Shown: positions 42,831 to 55,390, counted from the stretch's first letter. The stretch: 64,000 nt of DNA from Otatea glauca (GCA_036346275.1 CM070718.1:56858188-56922187); one strand, 5' to 3'. Notes: generated by a model from the sequence alone, not told the origin. Numbers and translations: made by a program.

Positions 42831-44164
42831 AAAAGCTATAACTGACATCAAAGCATGTAGATTAAGAACCTTTGAGACTACAAATAATCTAAGGCTCCTT
42901 AGTGTTTGGATCATTTTAGCGATAGATTTTGTTTTTCTTTTGTCCATACTATTAAGCGGGTTTAAGGCCAGTAGCTTGAGCTTGGTGAGGATGAATAGCT
43001 AGTTGTCATGCACACTAGCTCATATCTAGTCAGAAGAAGCCAAGAAACCAAGTAAGAATGTCAAGTTTAGACTCACTGTGAAATTTCAAAACTTGGTTAG
43101 AAAATATCAGTTGAAGTCGGATAATTCGAGTGGGTCGAACCACACCAATCAGATCAATTCAACAGAGAACATGTTCTAGAAATTCTAATTGGGCTCGGAT
43201 GGTCCGAGTGGGTCAGAACAATTCGACAGATGACATATTCTGAAAATTTCAATAGGACTATGATGATCCGAGTAGGTCGAATTATCAATCGAATCAATTA
43301 TGCAAAGGACATGTTTTGGAGTGTTCAGTGTGACTCGGATGATCCAAGTGGGTCAGATCATCAGTTGGATCAATTTGGTAGAGAATGTGCTCGCGATATT
43401 TTCAATCAGATGATCCAGGTGGGTTGGATGATCCGAGTGGCTTGGATAATCTAACTAAGACGAACAATCCGACTATGCATAACAGCTATGTTTTTACCAT
43501 TGGAAAGCGCTTAAACCGAAAAATCCATATGGGTCAGATGATCCGACCCAAATGTAGATTTTGAAAATATGTGTTTACCGGTTAGTTTCTGAGGAGTGTA
43601 GCTATATATAGACCTTATGGGGATTCTTGTGAGAGTGTGGATGACCCGATCTTAGTATTCATCCTAGTGAGGATCTTAAAGAGCACTTTAAAGCTTGAAT
43701 TAAAAATCATTTGAGTTCTTGAGAGTAGATAGGCCTACTTGTGCATCACTCCTAGGTTATTAACCTTGTGAGGTTGAAGTGAGCGTGTGTTGGACTTATT
43801 ACTCTTGGAGGTTGGTGACTTCTAGGCAGTTTGCAGGCGTTTGGCTCGGTGACCTTCCGTAGAAGTGCTTGTGGAAGGCTCCGGGATTCTTGTGAAGGTT
43901 TGGAGTCCATCTATCCAGTGCAGAAGAACTACCCCAAGCAAATGGCTTGAACCATTGCTCGGTTTTAGGTCGGAGCTACACTTCGCGAGAGTGCTCCAAT
44001 GAGGAGTAGCTGAGATCGCCGAATCTCCGAGATCTCAGTAAATTTGTTGTGCCTCTTGTATCTTTTATGTTTCCGTATTTACTTTGTCATATTTCTTCGC
44101 TAGATTCCTAGAATTGTGTAGGGTTAGAATTAGGTTGCAAAACTCACGTAAAAACTCTAGGTAC
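42831..44164 (+). mobile_element. Copia-like LTR fragment with internal tandem repeats
   Basis: The last third resembles the 62291 LTR (phrases such as TTGTGAAGGTTTGGAG and a Cys/Gly-free, T-rich end). A tandem array lies at 43117-43405. Family F interrupts it at 44165. It has no coding frame. Assignment to SIRE-type copia elements is inference from style, not a matched boundary. Confidence 0.45.
43117..43405 (+). repeat. About four imperfect 64-76 bp tandem repeats
   Basis: Units start at about 43117, 43193, 43257 and 43332. Each carries GGATGATCCGAGTGGGTC or a close variant. A partial unit follows at 43407-43450. Confidence 0.75.
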
Positions 44165-46115
44165 TGTCGGGACTCGAATATGCAAATCCGGACCCTCTAT
44201 GTATTCCGCACTAGTCCAGGATCACGCTAGTGCACATAGGCTCAACATTAATGAATATCACAATCATACTCAACGGTAACATAATAAAGACTTCATCAAT
44301 ATTAAACATAACTGTTGAATGACCTTATGGTCAACCTTACATGAGTACACCTCGCAGGGCTAAGACTGAAAAGTAGATAAACATAAGCAAAAATAAACAT
44401 AAACGTAGAAACCCTTCAATCTGCCACAGGCAACTGACAAGGTTCGCACCCTAGTTGTTCGCCTCTTCTTCATACTCTTCCTCAAAAGTAGTCGTTGCTT
44501 CTTCTCCAACTGGTGATGTTTTGTCGCAAATGGGCGAGTACTTAAAGCACTCAACAAGTTATGCACAGAATGCAAGTCTAATATACTATATGCACGACTT
44601 ATTACAAAGGAATAGCTAACATGGTTAACTTGCGTAAAACAGCATTTGTAAAGGAATAGCATAAATAGATTGAATGATAGTAAAAAAATAATAACAATAA
44701 TACATTTCTCATTTGTTTTTTCAATAACCAACTCATAACCTTAAACCATAATCCAACATCCATGCCCACATTTATTTTAATAAAATCTAACCCTTGACTG
44801 TAATCACCGAGCAATGCTTAATACTTCGAGCACGGCTATTCGAATAGATTTTACACTCTGCAGAGGTTATACACTTTACCCACAAGGTACAATCATACAC
44901 CACAAAGGCGAGTGATTATAACAAAGCCTTTCTGATGCCTGTCTAAACCCAGTACTACCCACTAAGGTTTCAACACTGGTGGGACTGGTTACCACATCCA
45001 GGGGCCCCCTCCTGCGCCATGTGAGACTACCCGTGCGAGGACTGGTTACCACTATCCGGGTCTCACACCACCACTAGTAGTACCAAAGCTTAGACATAAC
45101 AAATTATTCAGCTAAGTCTATCTCATACCAGACTTGTGGTTGTATGAATGACTCAGTTCAAATTCTTGTAAGGTTAAGTCCTTAATTGACCAAGGCAAGA
45201 CTAACTAAAAATCATCATAACCATGAACCAACAATTATCATAAAAAGCAATGCGATCGCCCAAGTGCCACATTAGCCCACCACAAATACATGCCACTTGC
45301 CTCAGTCTAAATCATTTTTACATAAATTGATGACTCATTGCACGACAAAGCATACTACTTGCGTTCTAACTACCCATATTGACAATTATAGCTATCAACT
45401 AGTATGAAACCATTCTTGGGTGACAAATGAAATACGACATACAATATGGCAAGGTGGATGTAATTCAAGTGGACAAATAAGTATTCCCAACATATTTGAA
45501 ACAAGCGATAATTGAATTAGCAATACTTTGAAATAATATAATATTTAAAGCATGGGTTCAACAAGATCAAAGCACAACTTGCCTTCAAATAGCTTCGACT
45601 CCTACTCTGAACCTTGCTCGAGCGCTCGCTCCTCAACCACAAACTCACTAGGCAACTCGACATCTACACGTAACGGAAGAGAAAGCAATAAATATAAAAA
45701 ATAGAGAGCAATATCAACTCCAAAAATTAAATAAAATTCACCATTAAATATAACATTATTTTACAAACTTTTAGAAATTGAAATCACCTCAATCGGAGCT
45801 CGAATGCAAAATATATAGCTATTCAAAGTTTGAAATAAAAGATAAATCAGAAAATTGGAAAAAACCGAATTAACCGAAATATTTTTATACTTTAAAATAG
45901 CATTTATGACGTCATGCTGAAAATAGTGACACACGTCACCGGTGTATGGACTCGGTCCACGGCGTGGCCGGTCCACGGTGGGTGGACGGTGGCATTGCCG
46001 TCTTTCTTGGCGACGCCACCATGGCGTCAATGGCGGCACGTGGCCCAGTCACAACGTGACACACAGCGCTACGCTACTGGCATCTTGTTTTGGATTTTCA
46101 AGTCCAAAATCTAGT
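44165..46115 (-). mobile_element. Family F gypsy LTR fragment
   Basis: Read on the minus strand it ends GAGTCCCGACA at 44165, the typical LTR terminus, with the terminal hairpin at about 44199-44240. The U5-like body and the AAGGCAAG signal (45579-45586) follow, then AT-rich sequence. It stops near 46115 without the TGTAACA start, so U3 is truncated. A short acidic frame with intron-like borders lies at 45583-45663. Confidence 0.65.
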
Positions 46116-48722
46116 TACTAGTATTTTGTTTTGGATTTAAACTTATAGTTTTCATAGAATAAATTGTAAAAGGATTTTAAAAATAGCTCCAAAACGAAAA
46201 ACTTAGAGTTGGTCATTCTTAACAATTCTCGTATTCAAAATATTTTTAAAATACCAATCTATCAAAAGTTTTTTAATTTTGAAACTCACCCAAAAACTAA
46301 TATTGACTTATATTGGTCATATTCTAGCACTTTGTGAGTTTCATCTTTTGGACCGGATCTTGTGTAGAATCTTGGTTCAAAATAGTATTTTAGACTCATA
46401 CACAAAATTCAAATCTCTACATCTTACCTCTTGCTTTATTTGAATTTTGTGTTGAAGAATTTGACTTTGTTTTACAAATGGTTCTCTTTAAAAGGATCCT
46501 TTTGGTCAAAAGTCAAAAACAGTGTTTAAAAGGCCCAAATTTGTGAAAATCTTTATAAAAATTCTCAAATACGTATTTCAAATGTTTTACAATGCTTTCG
46601 GAGTAAAAATCCCTATTTTAGAAACATATTAGCATAGTTGGCCACAAATGGATCTTATAGGATCTTGATATTGGATTAAATGAAATATTTTCATAAATCA
46701 AAATCTATTGAGTTCTTGAAAAAGTGGTCAATACAAAACACGTAGGATTGGTCATTTCCAGAATTTCTTTAGTTCAAAGTTTTTCCAAACGACCAACATT
46801 CAAAAGTTATAGCCATTTGAATTTAGCCAAAATCCTTCATTTGACCCAAAAAGACACATTCTTGCATATTGTGGTTTTTGCAATTTGAATTGGATTTATT
46901 TGTATGTCCTAGCTTGAAATAGTATTTCTAACTCATACAAATTCATGAAAGTTCAAATCTACATAAATTTCAGTTCGGATTGCATTTTGAGCATTTCGTG
47001 GAAATTAATTTTTTTTCTTGCCTACAAAGCGCATTTTGCCATATCTTTTTTAAGAAAATTCCTTTTCAAAAAATTATTTTTTGGAAACCTTCTAAATAGT
47101 CCAAAATTCATTTATAGAAATTTTCAAACCATTTGGACTTCATTTGAAAAAGTTTTGACTTTTCTGCTCTTTGAGTAAAAATCATGCCTACAATGCAAAT
47201 TTTGAGATATCTTTTGAATGGAGACTCATTTTTTGAAAATTATTTTTGGAAACGTTTCTCAGAAGTACAAATTATTTTTATGAAAATTTTCAAATAATTT
47301 CAACTTCATTCGAAAAAGTTATGAGCTTTTCTCTCTTTGATCAAATGCTGAAAATTCAGACTTTTGCATGATTTTGAGCTGATTTGTGATTTTTTTATCT
47401 CCAAATCAGATCATAATTTTTGGGGTCCACCTTTGTAAAAATTGATCCTCAATAGTTTTTCTCTAATGTCAAATTTTACTAGATTTGTTAGACCTCATTT
47501 GAGTAGTTTTTCATCCATGTTTTGAAGCCTAAATGAAATGTCAGAATATGAAATTCTGAAATTCTAATTCTTTGAAATCTTTGTGGTTTTCATATCTTTA
47601 AATTGGATTCAAGTTGTAAGAACCTCTCAAAAAAAACTTGAGCATGTTTAAATATATTAGTTCCATGATATATCTTATAATCCTTTTTGGAGCTTGTTTA
47701 ATCAAGTTTTGCATGTTTGAAAGAGACTCTCCTTTTTAGCTATGTCATGGTACCAAGTTGATCTTGAATTGACATAGTTTTGATCTTTGAGAAAGTGAGC
47801 TTATTTTAAAACAAATATCAATGTTTTTCTCAAAAGTGGTATCCTCATGCAAAATAATGTTTACAAGTAGTATCTCTTTCAAATAATATCATTAACAATC
47901 TTTTCATGTGGTATCAATTGAGAAATGAGCATTACAAGTGGTATCTCTTTAAAATTAATATTTTCAAGCTTTATGTTTTCTTCAAGTGGTATTATAAGTG
48001 ATACTTTTTTAAAATTTTCTACAAGTGGTTTCATGAAAATTCAAAGCTCATTTGGATGTTTTCCTCATTTAAAGCGCTATTAGGCTCTCAAAGACTCCTT
48101 TGTGAGTTTGTTTGCAAATTTAAAAGTCTAATAAAATGAGGAGCTTATTTGAATGTGTTTCAAATATCTTTCTTGTGCTTAACTTAAATTATGGCCTCTT
48201 TTCAAATTGGTTTACTCTTTTGGGCCATATAAAGAAGAAGTTTGCAGAATTCTTGAATCTTATTGAAAATTCTTAATATTTACAAGTGGTATTTTATTTA
48301 AGAATTCTTGTGAACTTAAATAGGTCATATGTATTCATTTCAATCTCGTTATGACCTTATTTCGAAGAAATTCTTGCCAAACTCTCTTTTTCAAAATGGT
48401 ATTTACTTGTCAATCTTTTCACTCTAAAAGGTCTCCTTTTTGGATTCGTTTTCCATTTTTTGTGTTTAATGCCAAAAAGGGAGAATTTGTGGGAGCTTAA
48501 TACCTCATTTGGTTAAGAGGGAGTTTGTGGGAGCATAATTTGGTTAAGGGGGAGATCTATTTGTTTAAAAATCTCTCATATGCCTTCTCATTTGTTAATG
48601 CATAAATTGCTCAAAGGTATGCTTACATGTTCAAATAGCTTAAATTATCTCAATATGATGATTTTCATCCAAATGTGGTTATTAATCTTGGATTTGTCAT
48701 CAATCGCCAAAAAGGGGGAGAT
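46116..48722 (+). other. AT-rich non-coding sequence, probably copia 3' region
   Basis: No credible gene in 2.6 kb. Two adjacent copies of a roughly 160-bp unit lie at about 47025-47186 and 47190-47350. The phrase ACAAGTGGTAT recurs at about 47932, 48290 and in variants between 47860 and 48030. The end has G-rich tracts of the AAAAAGGGGGAGATTG type (48474 and 48712), like copia PPTs. Confidence 0.45.
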
Positions 48723-50522
48723 TGAAAGTTCAAGCTCCATTAATTTGGTTTTGGTGTTAATGACAAATCTAATATTTAGACTAATTCTTTTGATAATCAT
48801 AATATTGATTAGTCTCAATTGTTAATTAATGACAATCCTTTTATGATACTAACTCTTTTGTTGAGCTTAACTCTCTTTAGTCTCTTTTGGGTATGCATTC
48901 GAGTTCTAATTATCATATCTTGTTGCATTCCTTGGATATAATATTCACGATCATATTGATAAATCTAAAGATGAGACTAACTCTTTTATTAAGTATATCT
49001 TTGATTAGTCTCATCTCATTGAAAAATGGACAACTCAAGGTATGCACTCGTATTCATTTTATAATATCTTAATGCATATTTTGGATTCAAGTTAAAGGAT
49101 GAACTCTTCCATTATTTAGACCTCAAGATGTGCATTAATGTTTCAATTCCATATATACATGAATGCACACATTTAGGGGGGAGTTCATATTTTATCTTGA
49201 TGTTTCAATTGTATTAATCTATTTTATCTTTCTATATCAAGGATCATTACTTTGAAGCAATCCTTTGAGTATATGTAACTTATGTAGTTGTAGTATACTC
49301 ATGTTAATATAGGATAAACGCAAATACTATCTAAGATTGATTATGTGCATATTGATTTCAAGTTCAATTATTTATATGCACATATTTAATGAAGTTTATT
49401 CTATTGTTGATGGTATTAAGAGTATTGATCCCTTTCCACCACTCCAACATAATTTTGATCATTACTTAGTAACCATCAAAATGAGTATATGAAACTTGTG
49501 TAATTAATATATACTCATGTCAATTTAAATGAAATTTAAATTGAGTTCGGTTGTTTTTCTATCAATCAAAAAACACTTCATCATGTGTTGATGGTGTTTC
49601 TTCATTGATTAAGGACAAGTGGAAAGTTCTTGAGTATAATGAAGAATTAGTTGTATCAAAGTACTCAAGACACCTTTAAATCATTCAAATTGATTAGGGT
49701 TGTGCTCAATCGATCATAGGGACATCCATTATGTGTTAATGGAGTGCAATTGATGATTGAGGCAATCGTGTTTGTTGGACTAACAATCTTTCATGAGTTG
49801 TGAAGTAGTTTGAGCTCAAGAAAATGAAGAATCGGGAAGGAAAAGTCATCATGTGTTGATAGCTTCAAGGATGAATCCTGAAGTGATGTGAAGCTAGAGA
49901 AGGTTCACCATGTGTTGATAAATTAGAAGAAAGCACCCGGCTTGGAGAGAAGATGATGGAAATCATAAAAGCTCTAAGTGGATGTGCTAGAGGCAAAGGT
50001 ATAACTAGCTAGGGCTAAGGATGTGTTTCTAGTTTTTTACTGGTCTCAGTGTTTGGATGGGAGGCCGGGTTGCTAGTGTAGGTTGCCGTACTATTAAGAG
50101 GGGTCGAGTCTTATAGATTAAGCTTCATCATGTGTTGATGAACTCAATCCGGTTCACTCTACCTCACTCTCTTGGTTGGTTCTTGTATTAGCTAAGTATT
50201 TGCATGTGTTGCAAATAAGGAAACTCATGCTTGCTTCTTATTGAATCTTAAACAATTTGGTTTTTGCATGGAGCTATGGATTTGCATGTGTTGCAAAAGG
50301 GAGATAGCTTATGCAAGTTGGTTTAAGTGGTTGTTTGGGTGGAGCTAGATATTTGCATGTGTTGCAAATAGAGAGATCATGCATCGGAGTCTTAGCTTGT
50401 GACTTGATCATGTGTTGATCATCACAAAGGCTAAGATCGGTTTATGCTTTGTGTTTGCAAAATAAGTTTTTGCAAAATATAGTTTAATTGAATCTTATCT
50501 TGGAGCATGTGAATAGAGTTTG
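48723..50522 (+). other. Hairpin-rich copia LTR-like sequence, left part
   Basis: It begins TGAAAGTTC after a PPT-like GGGGGAGAT. From 49277 on it carries about ten short hairpins with a constant loop. It is interrupted after 50522 by the family B element, and continues at 61907. No coding frame. Confidence 0.5.
49277..50476 (+). repeat. Constant-loop hairpin cluster, left half
   Basis: Hairpins lie at 49277-49289, 49579-49593, 49725-49743, 49848-49860, 49907-49919 (imperfect), 50124-50142, 50197-50217, 50281-50297, 50350-50370, 50405-50421 and 50454-50476. The loop is TGTGT in nine, TATGT in one and TAAGT in one. Stem sequences differ, for example TCCATTA with TAATGGA and TATTTGCA with TGCAAATA. 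Confidence 0.85.
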
Positions 50523-53500
50523 TGTCAGGACCCGAACCTGCAGATCCGGACCCTCTGTGTATTCTGTGCCAGTCCAGGATCACGCTAGCACACACAGTCA
50601 TACAGGGTTGCACATCACAGACATTCACGAAGATATAAGAATAATTAGTGCAAACATGTATATAAACCGAGTTGTACGACCTTATGGTCTCCTTACAGAT
50701 AAGACAGCCACACGGGGCTTACATTATTCAGAGAAAAAGAAATAGCAGCGGAACATAAACAAATGTCGAGGAAGCCTTCATCTTGCCACAAGCAACCGAC
50801 TGGGCTTGCCCCCTAGTTGTTCGAATCCTCGATGTACTCCTCCTCCCAAGCTGGTGTAGTCTCATCCACTGATGTTGGGGTTGATAAGCAAGGTGGGGTG
50901 AGTACACAAGGCACTCAACAAGTAATGCACAGAATGCAGTGCTATTACTACATGCAAAGCTTATTCCAAAGGGTTGGCTTAAATGGTTCTTTTGCATCAA
51001 ACAGCAATTTTAAACCAATATCTTAATTAGATTAAAGCATTGGAACAGTTATAAGTAATACTAATTTCTTCAAATGGTTTTCCTCGAAGATTCTCGGCAC
51101 ACCTTATGAGTTCATTTTAACACTTGGCACACAGCCACCCTTCCCACATTTTGTTTATGAAAATCTACCCTTGATTGTAATCCCGAGCAATGCTCAATAC
51201 ATGCGCGGCTATTCGAATAGTTTTGACACTCTGCAGAGGTTGTACACTTTACCCACAAGATCACCGCTCACCACACAGTGATTGTCCGCAACAAAGCTTT
51301 TCAGAACCTCTACCTTAACCAAAGAACCTCTCCCAGATTGCCTTCACTAATACTTCCCTCACACAGAGCCAAGTATAGGACCGGCCAATCACCGTTGGAT
51401 GGGCACCAAGCCGTAGCAGTGTCGCTCCCCATACAGATACACCCTGTGTCTTGTCACCCCGAGGTATCGGAGGAAAGATATCGAACCCTAGTCAACTAGG
51501 TCTGTCCCATATCGACATGTGGTTGTACGGGTGACTCGGATCAAAGGCTTGCAAGGTGAAGTCCTTAATCGACCAAGGCAAGACTTCCAACACTCAACAA
51601 TGGCACACGACCCATTGTAGCACACAGACTCACAACACTCATCAACCCAATGCCACACAGCCCACAGTACACACCTCTTGCCACTTGCCCTCAGTCTAAA
51701 TCATTTCCCACCCAGTTGATTATTGTGCAACACATGCGGCAATAACTCAACATCAATATGGAACCACACAGTCACCATACTTCCATATCATCATGTGGCA
51801 TCATCACACCACTTTCAAAATACATTCAATATTCCATTAGTCAATTTTGTAGCATTTTTACGAAAGATCATTCATGACTCGTTGCAAGGCTAAGCATCTA
51901 CTCACGGTCTAGTCTCCGTGTTGGCACAATATTAACATCCAACTAATATAATCAAACTTAGGGTGACAATGATTTAGGCATACAATTAATAATTCAAGGT
52001 GGCATAACAAAATGGGTTGATTAACTATATTATCCCAAATCAATTTAAATTCATTTTAAATAAATAAGCATGCATAGTTTCAAAGCATAAACTACATTTT
52101 AAAAACCTGGGATCAAAATGATCAAAGCATCACTTACCTTCAAAGAGTTGCTGGTCGTGTTCAAGCTTGGTCTTGAGCGACGAATTCTTCCTCGAAACTT
52201 TCCTAAAATTTGCGTCTCACGCGACAACAAAATATACAATTAAAATCTAATACAGAGGACTAAATGGCCTCAAAAATTCAAATAAAATTCATCATTAAAT
52301 ATATCATAATTTTATGAATTTTTAGAAATTTGAATCACCCAAATCCGAGTTAAAATGCAAAAGTTATAGTCATTTGAAGTTTGAATAAAATCTGAAAATA
52401 CAGAAATTAAGAAATCCGATTTTTCCCAATTATTTTTATACTGAAAATTCGCATTTATGACGTCAGCATTGCATCATGATGATGTCAGCACATAAAAGAA
52501 TTTCGGTCAAAATATTTTTATATATAACATATTTATGGCGTCGTGATGACGTCGGCCACGACACGTGGCGACCTCTAGTGCCGCCACGTTGCTTGATTCA
52601 TGGGTGGGTCCACGGTTCGGCTCGTCCACCGTGGATGGCAAGATCGTGCTCATGCACCGGGTGACGCAGGCCGTGGCGTCAGCGACGATGCGCAGCCAAT
52701 CCCGACGCGACACGCGGCAAGATCGAGATCGCTCGCTCATCCAACGGTCGGATCTCACCCCGCGCGTTTGGCGACGCCGCGACCACGCCCCACGCGTCAC
52801 GCATCCAGCAGTGCGCCGAACTCAACGGTGCGATCTGGTCTCACCCTCGATCCGCGCTCACACGCGTCCGCACGTGATTCGATGGGGTGCGGTGTCATCT
52901 CCGCCGTGCGTTCAAATTTGAGCGCGCGGATCCGTCGCCACCGATCTACTCACGCCGCCGTTCGATCTAAATCCAACGGCCCACGGTACCGAGCTGTTTA
53001 CTATTCAGCCGCGCACGCGGCACAATCTCACGCGTTCACTAACGATCCAACGGCTAAGACAAAAACATATCGCAGAAACTAGATCTAATCCAAGCCGTTC
53101 GCTCTAGATCTAACGATCAAGATCAACTAACGTGTAAACCTTAGGGTTAAACCGGACCGTCCATAACGGATCTAACGCACGATACAAACTAAATGTAACC
53201 GAGAGAAGGGCGGCGTGGCACGATCCTTACCCCTCCTTGCGATCCGACGGTCAGCGGTGCTCGAGTCCGGCGATGGCGTCGGCGGTGCAAGCTTGCGGAG
53301 ATGAGGAAGACGACGTGTCGACGGCGTTTGGTGGTTCCCGGCGAGAAGATCTAGCGCGTTCGACGAGGCTTGACTCGGGGCGAGCATCGTGACCTCGGCG
53401 GCGGCGGAATGGACCGACGGCGAAGCAAACGGCGGAGAACGATGGCGGCGCAGAGGAACAACTACGGCGAGCTCTCCGTGGTCTCTAGGCGTCTCGGCAC

Positions 53501-54112
53501 GCGTCGCGAGGAGTCAAAAGATACAGCGAAGGAGCTCGTCGACGCGCTACTCGGTGCACTTTAAGGGGCCTCGGCGTGCGCGCTACTGGCGAAACGAGCG
53601 GAAGCGGTCGGCGGCATTAGCTCCGGTGATCTCGCGAAGACGACCGACGCGTGGCCTCTCTCCCCGTTCGTGCGGCGATGATCCGGCGCGCGCGCGCGAC
53701 GATGTGGCTCACTCACGAGCATCCGATCGGATCGAGCGGCTCGGACCGAGGCGGCGCTAGGGTTTCAGCGCGGTTGGGCCGGCGACACGCACAGTAATGG
53801 GCTCGGCCCATTACTGTTCAACTGATTTTAAACTCATTTCACATTTAAAATAATTCTAGAAATTCAATTAAATCATTTGGAGCTTTTAAAATAGCGAAAA
53901 AATTCTAGAAAAATCCAGAAATTACTTTGAGATATTTGGAACTCAATTAAAATATTTGCAATAAAACTTTGCAAAAACTTTTCCATTATTCAATTGTTTT
54001 CAAGAAAAGCCCTATTTGAATAAATCCAATTAAATTTAAATAAATTCCCAAAAAAATCACAAAAATAAAAATACTCCAAAATTTAAGTTAGAGCAAAAAT
54101 TAGGGTGTTACA
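50523..54112 (-). repeat. 3' LTR of family B
   Basis: 3590 bp, complete: TGTCAGGACCC at the left edge and AGGGTGTTACA at the right on the plus strand. It matches the solo LTR at 2853-6457 in reverse. Confidence 0.93.
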
Positions 54113-54114
54113 AA

Positions 54115-54149
54115 CCTCCCCCCTTAACAGAATCTCGTCCCCGAGATTC
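54115..54149 (-). promoter_or_regulatory. Polypurine tract and hairpin of family B
   Basis: On the minus strand GAATCTCG (54149-54142), a 4-base loop, and CGAGATTC (54137-54130) form a perfect stem. TTAAGGGGGGAGG (54127-54115) follows directly before the LTR. Confidence 0.88.
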
Positions 54150-54157
54150 AGGGCTGT

Positions 54158-54919
54158 CTACAGAAATAGGTTAGGGAACTCCTTCTTCAGATCTTCTTCT
54201 CGTTCCCATGTTGCTTCACTTTCCGAATGGTTGCTCCATTGAATTCTGCAGAAACGTGTTGACTTGTTCCTTGTCTCTCGGTCCATTACGTCCAGAATCT
54301 TCATCGGATGTTCTTTGTAGGTCAGATCTTCTTGCAGCTCAATTGCCTCCAAAGGTGTTTGCTCTTCTGGTACTCGAAGACACTTCTTCAGTTGTGATAC
54401 ATGGAATACATCATGCACTCCTGCCAAAGATGGTGGTAACTCCAACTGATAAGCAACTTCACCTCTGCGGCTCAAGATCTTGAATGGTCCGATATATCTG
54501 GGTGCGAGCTTTCCTTTTGCATGGAACCTTCTAACTCCTTTGAGAGGTGTGACTCTAAGGTACACAAAGTCTTCGGGTTCAAAGCTCAGTTCCCTGCGAC
54601 GGTTGTCAGCATAACTCTTCTGCCTTGATTGTGCAATCTTCAATCTTTCCCTGATCAGGGTGATTTGTTCTTCCGCTTCCTGAAGAATGTCTGGTCCAAA
54701 AACATGTCGTTCGCCTGTCTCATTCCAATTCAATGGTGTTCGACAGGACCGACCATACAAAGCTTCAAATGGAGACATCTGTAAACTCGCCTGATAACTG
54801 TTGTTGTAACTAAACTCAGCATAAGGCAAACACTTGTCCCATGAGGTTGAATATGCTAAAGCGCAGGCTCTCAACATATCTTCCAATACCTGGTTAACCC
54901 TCTCAGTTTGACCATCCAT
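54158..54919 (-). CDS. pol: Integrase C-terminal half and chromodomain of family B, 253 codons open
   Basis: This is the longest clean pol piece. It starts in DGQTERVNQVLEDMLRACAL and continues YAEFSYNNSYQASLQMSPFE, LKIAQSRQKSYADNRRR and FEPEDFVYLRVTPLKG. The linker GVHDVFHVSQLKKCLRVPEE follows, and then a chromodomain-like end (KILDVMDRETRN, RIQWSNHSESEATWEREEDL). It is part of a polyprotein, not a free gene; upstream the frame is broken near 54920. The integrase C-terminus binds DNA, and the chromodomain is thought to steer insertion. Confidence 0.88.
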   Translation of the reverse strand: MDGQTERVNQVLEDMLRACALAYSTSWDKCLPYAEFSYNNSYQASLQMSPFEALYGRSCRTPLNWNETGERHVFGPDILQEAEEQITLIRERLKIAQSRQKSYADNRRRELSFEPEDFVYLRVTPLKGVRRFHAKGKLAPRYIGPFKILSRRGEVAYQLELPPSLAGVHDVFHVSQLKKCLRVPEEQTPLEAIELQEDLTYKEHPMKILDVMDRETRNKSTRFCRIQWSNHSESEATWEREEDLKKEFPNLFL

Positions 54920-55390
54920 GCGGATGGTAGGTCTTGAAGTTCAAGCGAGTCCCCATTGCCTCATATAGCTTACCCCAAAATGGAGGTAAATTGGGTACCT
55001 CTGTCCGACACTATCTTCTTCGGTACTCCGTGCAAGCAGACGATCCGTGCCATATAAAGTTCTGCTAACCGGTCTCCGGAATAAGTGGTCTTCACGGGTA
55101 TGAAATGTGCCACTTTAGTTAAACGATCTATTATGACCCATATAGAATCATATCCACTTTGCGTTAGGAAATCCGGTTATGAAATCCATACCAATTTCTT
55201 CCCATTTCCATTCGGTATCTTTAGGGGTTGTAATAGCCTGCTGGTCTTTGGTGCATAGCTTTGACTCTTTGGCATATGTCACATAGTGCAACATATTCGC
55301 GACTTCTCGTTTCATGCTTGGCCACCAAAATCTTTCCTTTAAATCTTGATACATTTCGCACTTCTGGATGAATTGAGTACTTGGAGTCAT
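54920..55390 (-). pseudogene. pol: Integrase core of family B, interrupted
   Basis: The zinc-binding and first catalytic part (WEEIGMDFITGFP) is at 55148-55230 on the minus strand. The second catalytic Asp and the Glu lie in the segment 55030-54930 (IVSDRGTQF and KLYEAMGT). Small indels near 55150 and 54920 break the frame. Confidence 0.85.

Noticed and set aside
48580..49072. Short hydrophobic open frames at 48580-48825 and 48887-49072
   Set aside because: AT-rich composition gives Leu/Ile-rich frames by chance. No start context, domain or conservation is visible.
49571..50421. CRISPR-like array from the repeated CATGTGTTG words
   Set aside because: The repeats are only 9 bases, spacing is irregular and stems vary. 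The context is plant retrotransposon sequence.
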